Source: Gilliamella sp. wkB108 (GTDB lineage: Bacteria > Pseudomonadota > Gammaproteobacteria > Enterobacterales > Orbaceae). From it: 41,071 bases of DNA. Shown here in pieces: positions 39,149 to 41,071 of the stretch (positions are counted from its first letter, which is position 1; every line of letters begins with the position of its first letter). The translations under genes and the position numbers were made by a program. Below the pieces are notes generated by a model. That model made no database searches. It was not told where the DNA came from and worked only from the letters and a program-made list of their open reading frames with translations. The DNA is taken from assembly GCF_001690195.1 (NCBI RefSeq), contig NZ_LZGM01000117.1:1-41071 (forward strand), written 5' to 3'.

Positions 39149-39185
39149 TTAAGATTAAGTTGTACTTTTACCGGAAGTATACATT

Positions 39186-39270
39186 GCGGGTGTGGCGAAA
39201 TTGGTAGACGCACCAGATTTAGGTTCTGGCGCCGCAAGGTGTGTGAGTTCAAGTCTCTCCACCCGCACCA
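39186..39270 (+). tRNA. tRNA-Leu (TAG)
   Basis: An 85-base class II tRNA with acceptor GCGGGTG/CACCCGC, a long variable arm (GCGCCGCAAGGTGTG region), anticodon stem CCAGA/TCTGG enclosing TAG, and an encoded CCA. Confidence 0.95.
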
Positions 39271-39295
39271 TTTAATCTTAATATCCATACTCTAA

Positions 39296-39370
39296 TGGGG
39301 TATAGCCAAGCGGTAAGGCAGCGGGTTTTGATCCCGCCACGCCCAGGTTCGAATCCTGGTACCCCAGCCA
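39296..39370 (+). tRNA. tRNA-Gln (TTG)
   Basis: A 75-base tRNA with acceptor TGGGGTA/TACCCCA, anticodon stem GCGGG/CCCGC enclosing TTG, T-loop TTCGAAT and an encoded CCA. The T1:A72 end is the usual glutamine identity feature. Confidence 0.95.
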
Positions 39371-39446
39371 TTCCAATCTGCATATTTGATGATATCTTAG
39401 TTCAATCTGTATTATTTTTTAGCATATAGCTTTTCCAATATTCTAC

Positions 39447-39531
39447 GCGGGTATGGCGGAATTGGTAGACGCGCTAGATTCAGGTTCTAGTTCCGAAAGG
39501 TGTGCGAGTTCAAATCTCACTACCCGTACCA
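39447..39531 (+). tRNA. tRNA-Leu (CAG)
   Basis: An 85-base class II tRNA with anticodon stem CTAGA/TCTAG enclosing CAG and an encoded CCA. Its acceptor (GCGGGTA/TACCCGT) begins with a G-T pair rather than G-C. It is closely related in sequence to the upstream leucine tRNA. Confidence 0.94.
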
Positions 39532-39551
39532 GATATCTTCCTTGTTTATGT

Positions 39552-39626
39552 TGGGGTATAGCCAAGCGGTAAGGCAGCGGATTCTGATTCCGCCATTCCA
39601 AGGTTCGAATCCTTGTACCCCAGCCA
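39552..39626 (+). tRNA. tRNA-Gln (CTG)
   Basis: A 75-base tRNA almost identical to the first glutamine tRNA outside the anticodon and T arms. Anticodon stem GCGGA/TCCGC encloses CTG, and CCA is encoded. Confidence 0.95.
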
Positions 39627-39801
39627 TTGTCAAAATTGATAACAAATTAATTCCAATTCCAATTCTAATATCAAGCTCTAATCCATAAATGCATTTTCTT
39701 TATATGACTATAAGCGTTTGAAGTTTAGATCTTAGATTCAAATACAACCTGCTTTATTTTATTAACTTGACCTAACTGCGGTTATTTATCAGAACATGAT
39801 A

Positions 39802-39838
39802 TTTCCACGTGTTTAAGTATCAACTTTACACGTGGAAA
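39802..39838. terminator. Hairpin between the tRNA operon and the convergent exported-protein gene
   Basis: TTTCCACGTGT (39802-39812) pairs with ACACGTGGAAA (39828-39838), an 11-pair stem. The T residues are part of the stem and no separate U tract follows, so it may be a two-way barrier or processing site and not a classical terminator. Confidence 0.45.
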
Positions 39839-39858
39839 ACCATGAAAGGGAGAAAAGA

Positions 39859-40659
39859 CTATTTATATAAATTTACATAAACAGTTTGCGCGGTGCCTGC
39901 TGCGTTAGCGGCAACTTCTTTAACATAGTAAAAATGTGCATTATTAGCAATAGCATGTTTTTGCGCAGCAGCACTAATTTCAGTTGTATTATTAAATGCA
40001 CCATGGAAAACGATGGTTTCATATGGAGTCATGATTTTGAATGCATCACTACTGATTTCGTAGGCATCTTGGTCACTAGTGGCGGTTTGAACTATATAAT
40101 CTCTAGTAGGAGCATCTTTTTTATAGAAAGCTACTTCGATATCTTGTGCTTGATTTTTTATATCATCAGGGGCAATAGAGTAAATATAAAATGCATAAGC
40201 ATTTCTTTCTGCAGCTAATTTACTTGCAGTATTGGTAATTTCAGAAACATTGTTATAGTTGCCTTTGAATTTAGCAACTTCAAATGGTAGATAATATAGG
40301 GCTTTATTTCGTTCGTATGCAACAACGCCGTTATAAGTTGTTTCATCTGTTTTTACTGCGGTTGGTGCATTGGATTGATAAATATCCGCATAAACTATAG
40401 CACGATCTGATGAATCTCCGGTTGTGGCATTTTCAATCGCTTTAATATGATAATATTTAGCACCTGCTAAATCAGCCTCTCTTGAAATATCGTTAGCAGC
40501 ATTTTGCGCTTGTAAATAATTACCTGTGACAGAAATTTCTTTCATTGGTACTAAACGACTGCTTTCAGTTGCTGATAAAGACTCTGCTGCATAAAGATTA
40601 GCAACAGGTAAAGATAGTAATACAGCTAATGCAATAGAAGATTTATTAAAACGTTTCAT
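39859..40659 (-). CDS. Exported protein with three YdgH/BhsA/McbA-like repeats (DUF1471)
   Basis: The 266-residue protein has a Sec signal peptide (about 1-24, ending 'LYAAE'). Three similar domains follow at about 38-94, 118-178 and 205-266. Each has a 'K-x-G-N-Y' / 'F-H-G-A-F' strand, a helix ('AANDISREADLAGAKYYHI', 'ASKLAAERNAYAFYIY', 'AQKHAIANNAHFYYVK') and a closing strand. E. coli YdgH has the same three-domain plan (314 residues). Single-domain relatives are linked to stress, biofilm and envelope properties. A periplasmic or envelope location is likely; the specific role is unknown. AAGGAT precedes the ATG. Confidence 0.8.
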   Translation of the reverse strand: MKRFNKSSIALAVLLSLPVANLYAAESLSATESSRLVPMKEISVTGNYLQAQNAANDISREADLAGAKYYHIKAIENATTGDSSDRAIVYADIYQSNAPTAVKTDETTYNGVVAYERNKALYYLPFEVAKFKGNYNNVSEITNTASKLAAERNAYAFYIYSIAPDDIKNQAQDIEVAFYKKDAPTRDYIVQTATSDQDAYEISSDAFKIMTPYETIVFHGAFNNTTEISAAAQKHAIANNAHFYYVKEVAANAAGTAQTVYVNLYK

Positions 40660-41071
40660 GATAATATCCTTTATTTTATAAGTTGGTAAAAATTAAATAT
40701 CATTGTTTAACGCTTACTTAATTGGCAGATGTAACGATATAATTTAGAGAGTATTGAGATCTCGAGGTGCTCCTAGATGTTTTGTCCTTTTTCTACTTTT
40801 TAAAAGCGTTTAGACACAAAGTTGTTTATAAAAGAATATTTAAACAACTTACAGTATATATATAAGATTTTAAGGATGATTCTCAAGGTATTTCTGTTAA
40901 AAACATCTCTTTTTCCGCATTTTTTGCAAAAAAGTGCTAAAAATTGATAAAAATTACTGCATATTCAGTTTTTTAATTTCTAATCGCTATCTTTATAGCA
41001 GGAAAAATTTGCTATTATTCAATAAGTTTATTAGTAGAATTTTTTTAAGTGTCATTTTTTATTAATAACTT
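40660..41071. other. AT-rich upstream region at the window end
   Basis: No coding is seen. It should hold the promoter of the reverse-strand exported-protein gene. A small hairpin, GCTAT-CTTT-ATAGC, lies near 40986-40999. No regulatory site could be assigned. Confidence 0.4.

Overview
The window looks like a chromosomal segment of an AT-rich gammaproteobacterium of the Orbaceae, most like the bee-gut genus Gilliamella. That placement is an inference from low GC, enterobacterial-type gene blocks (prmB-aroC-yfcA, rpsO-pnp-nlpI-deaD, yfcZ-sixA, ygiM-cca) and the carbohydrate genes. No 16S rRNA gene is present to confirm it.

Bases 1-13.6 kb are the right-hand, late part of a lambda-like siphophage prophage or its remnant. 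In order: a short tape-measure protein with an internal duplication, tail proteins of the lambda M, L, K, I and J types, a tail fibre and a tail-fibre assembly chaperone. After these come a frameshifted phage gene and a broken opposite-strand gene. A tRNA-3'-end-like sequence that may be an attachment site follows. Beyond it lies a second fibre + chaperone cassette whose N-terminal 231 residues nearly match the first. No integrase, capsid, lysis or regulatory phage gene lies in the window.

14.1-30.0 kb is core genome: prmB, aroC and yfcA (overlapping or closely spaced), a LysR regulator, rpsO and pnp with a long hairpin leader, nlpI, deaD, a reverse-strand DHA2-type MFS transporter with the relic of a second copy beside it, then yfcZ, sixA and recB. 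Relative to E. coli, mepA (between aroC and yfcA) and fadIJ (between yfcZ and sixA) are absent, and the yfc block is split by the rpsO-deaD block.

30.0-37.2 kb is a reverse-strand galactoside module: a GH36 alpha-galactosidase, a LacI-family regulator and a GH2 beta-galactosidase. Matching CG-centred palindromes and CRP-like sites lie upstream of both hydrolases. This suggests one local regulon under catabolite control for raffinose/melibiose- and lactose-type sugars.

37.2-41.1 kb holds ygiM-cca, a five-tRNA operon (Met, Leu, Gln, Leu, Gln) with a clear sigma70 promoter, and a reverse-strand exported protein with three YdgH/BhsA-type repeats.
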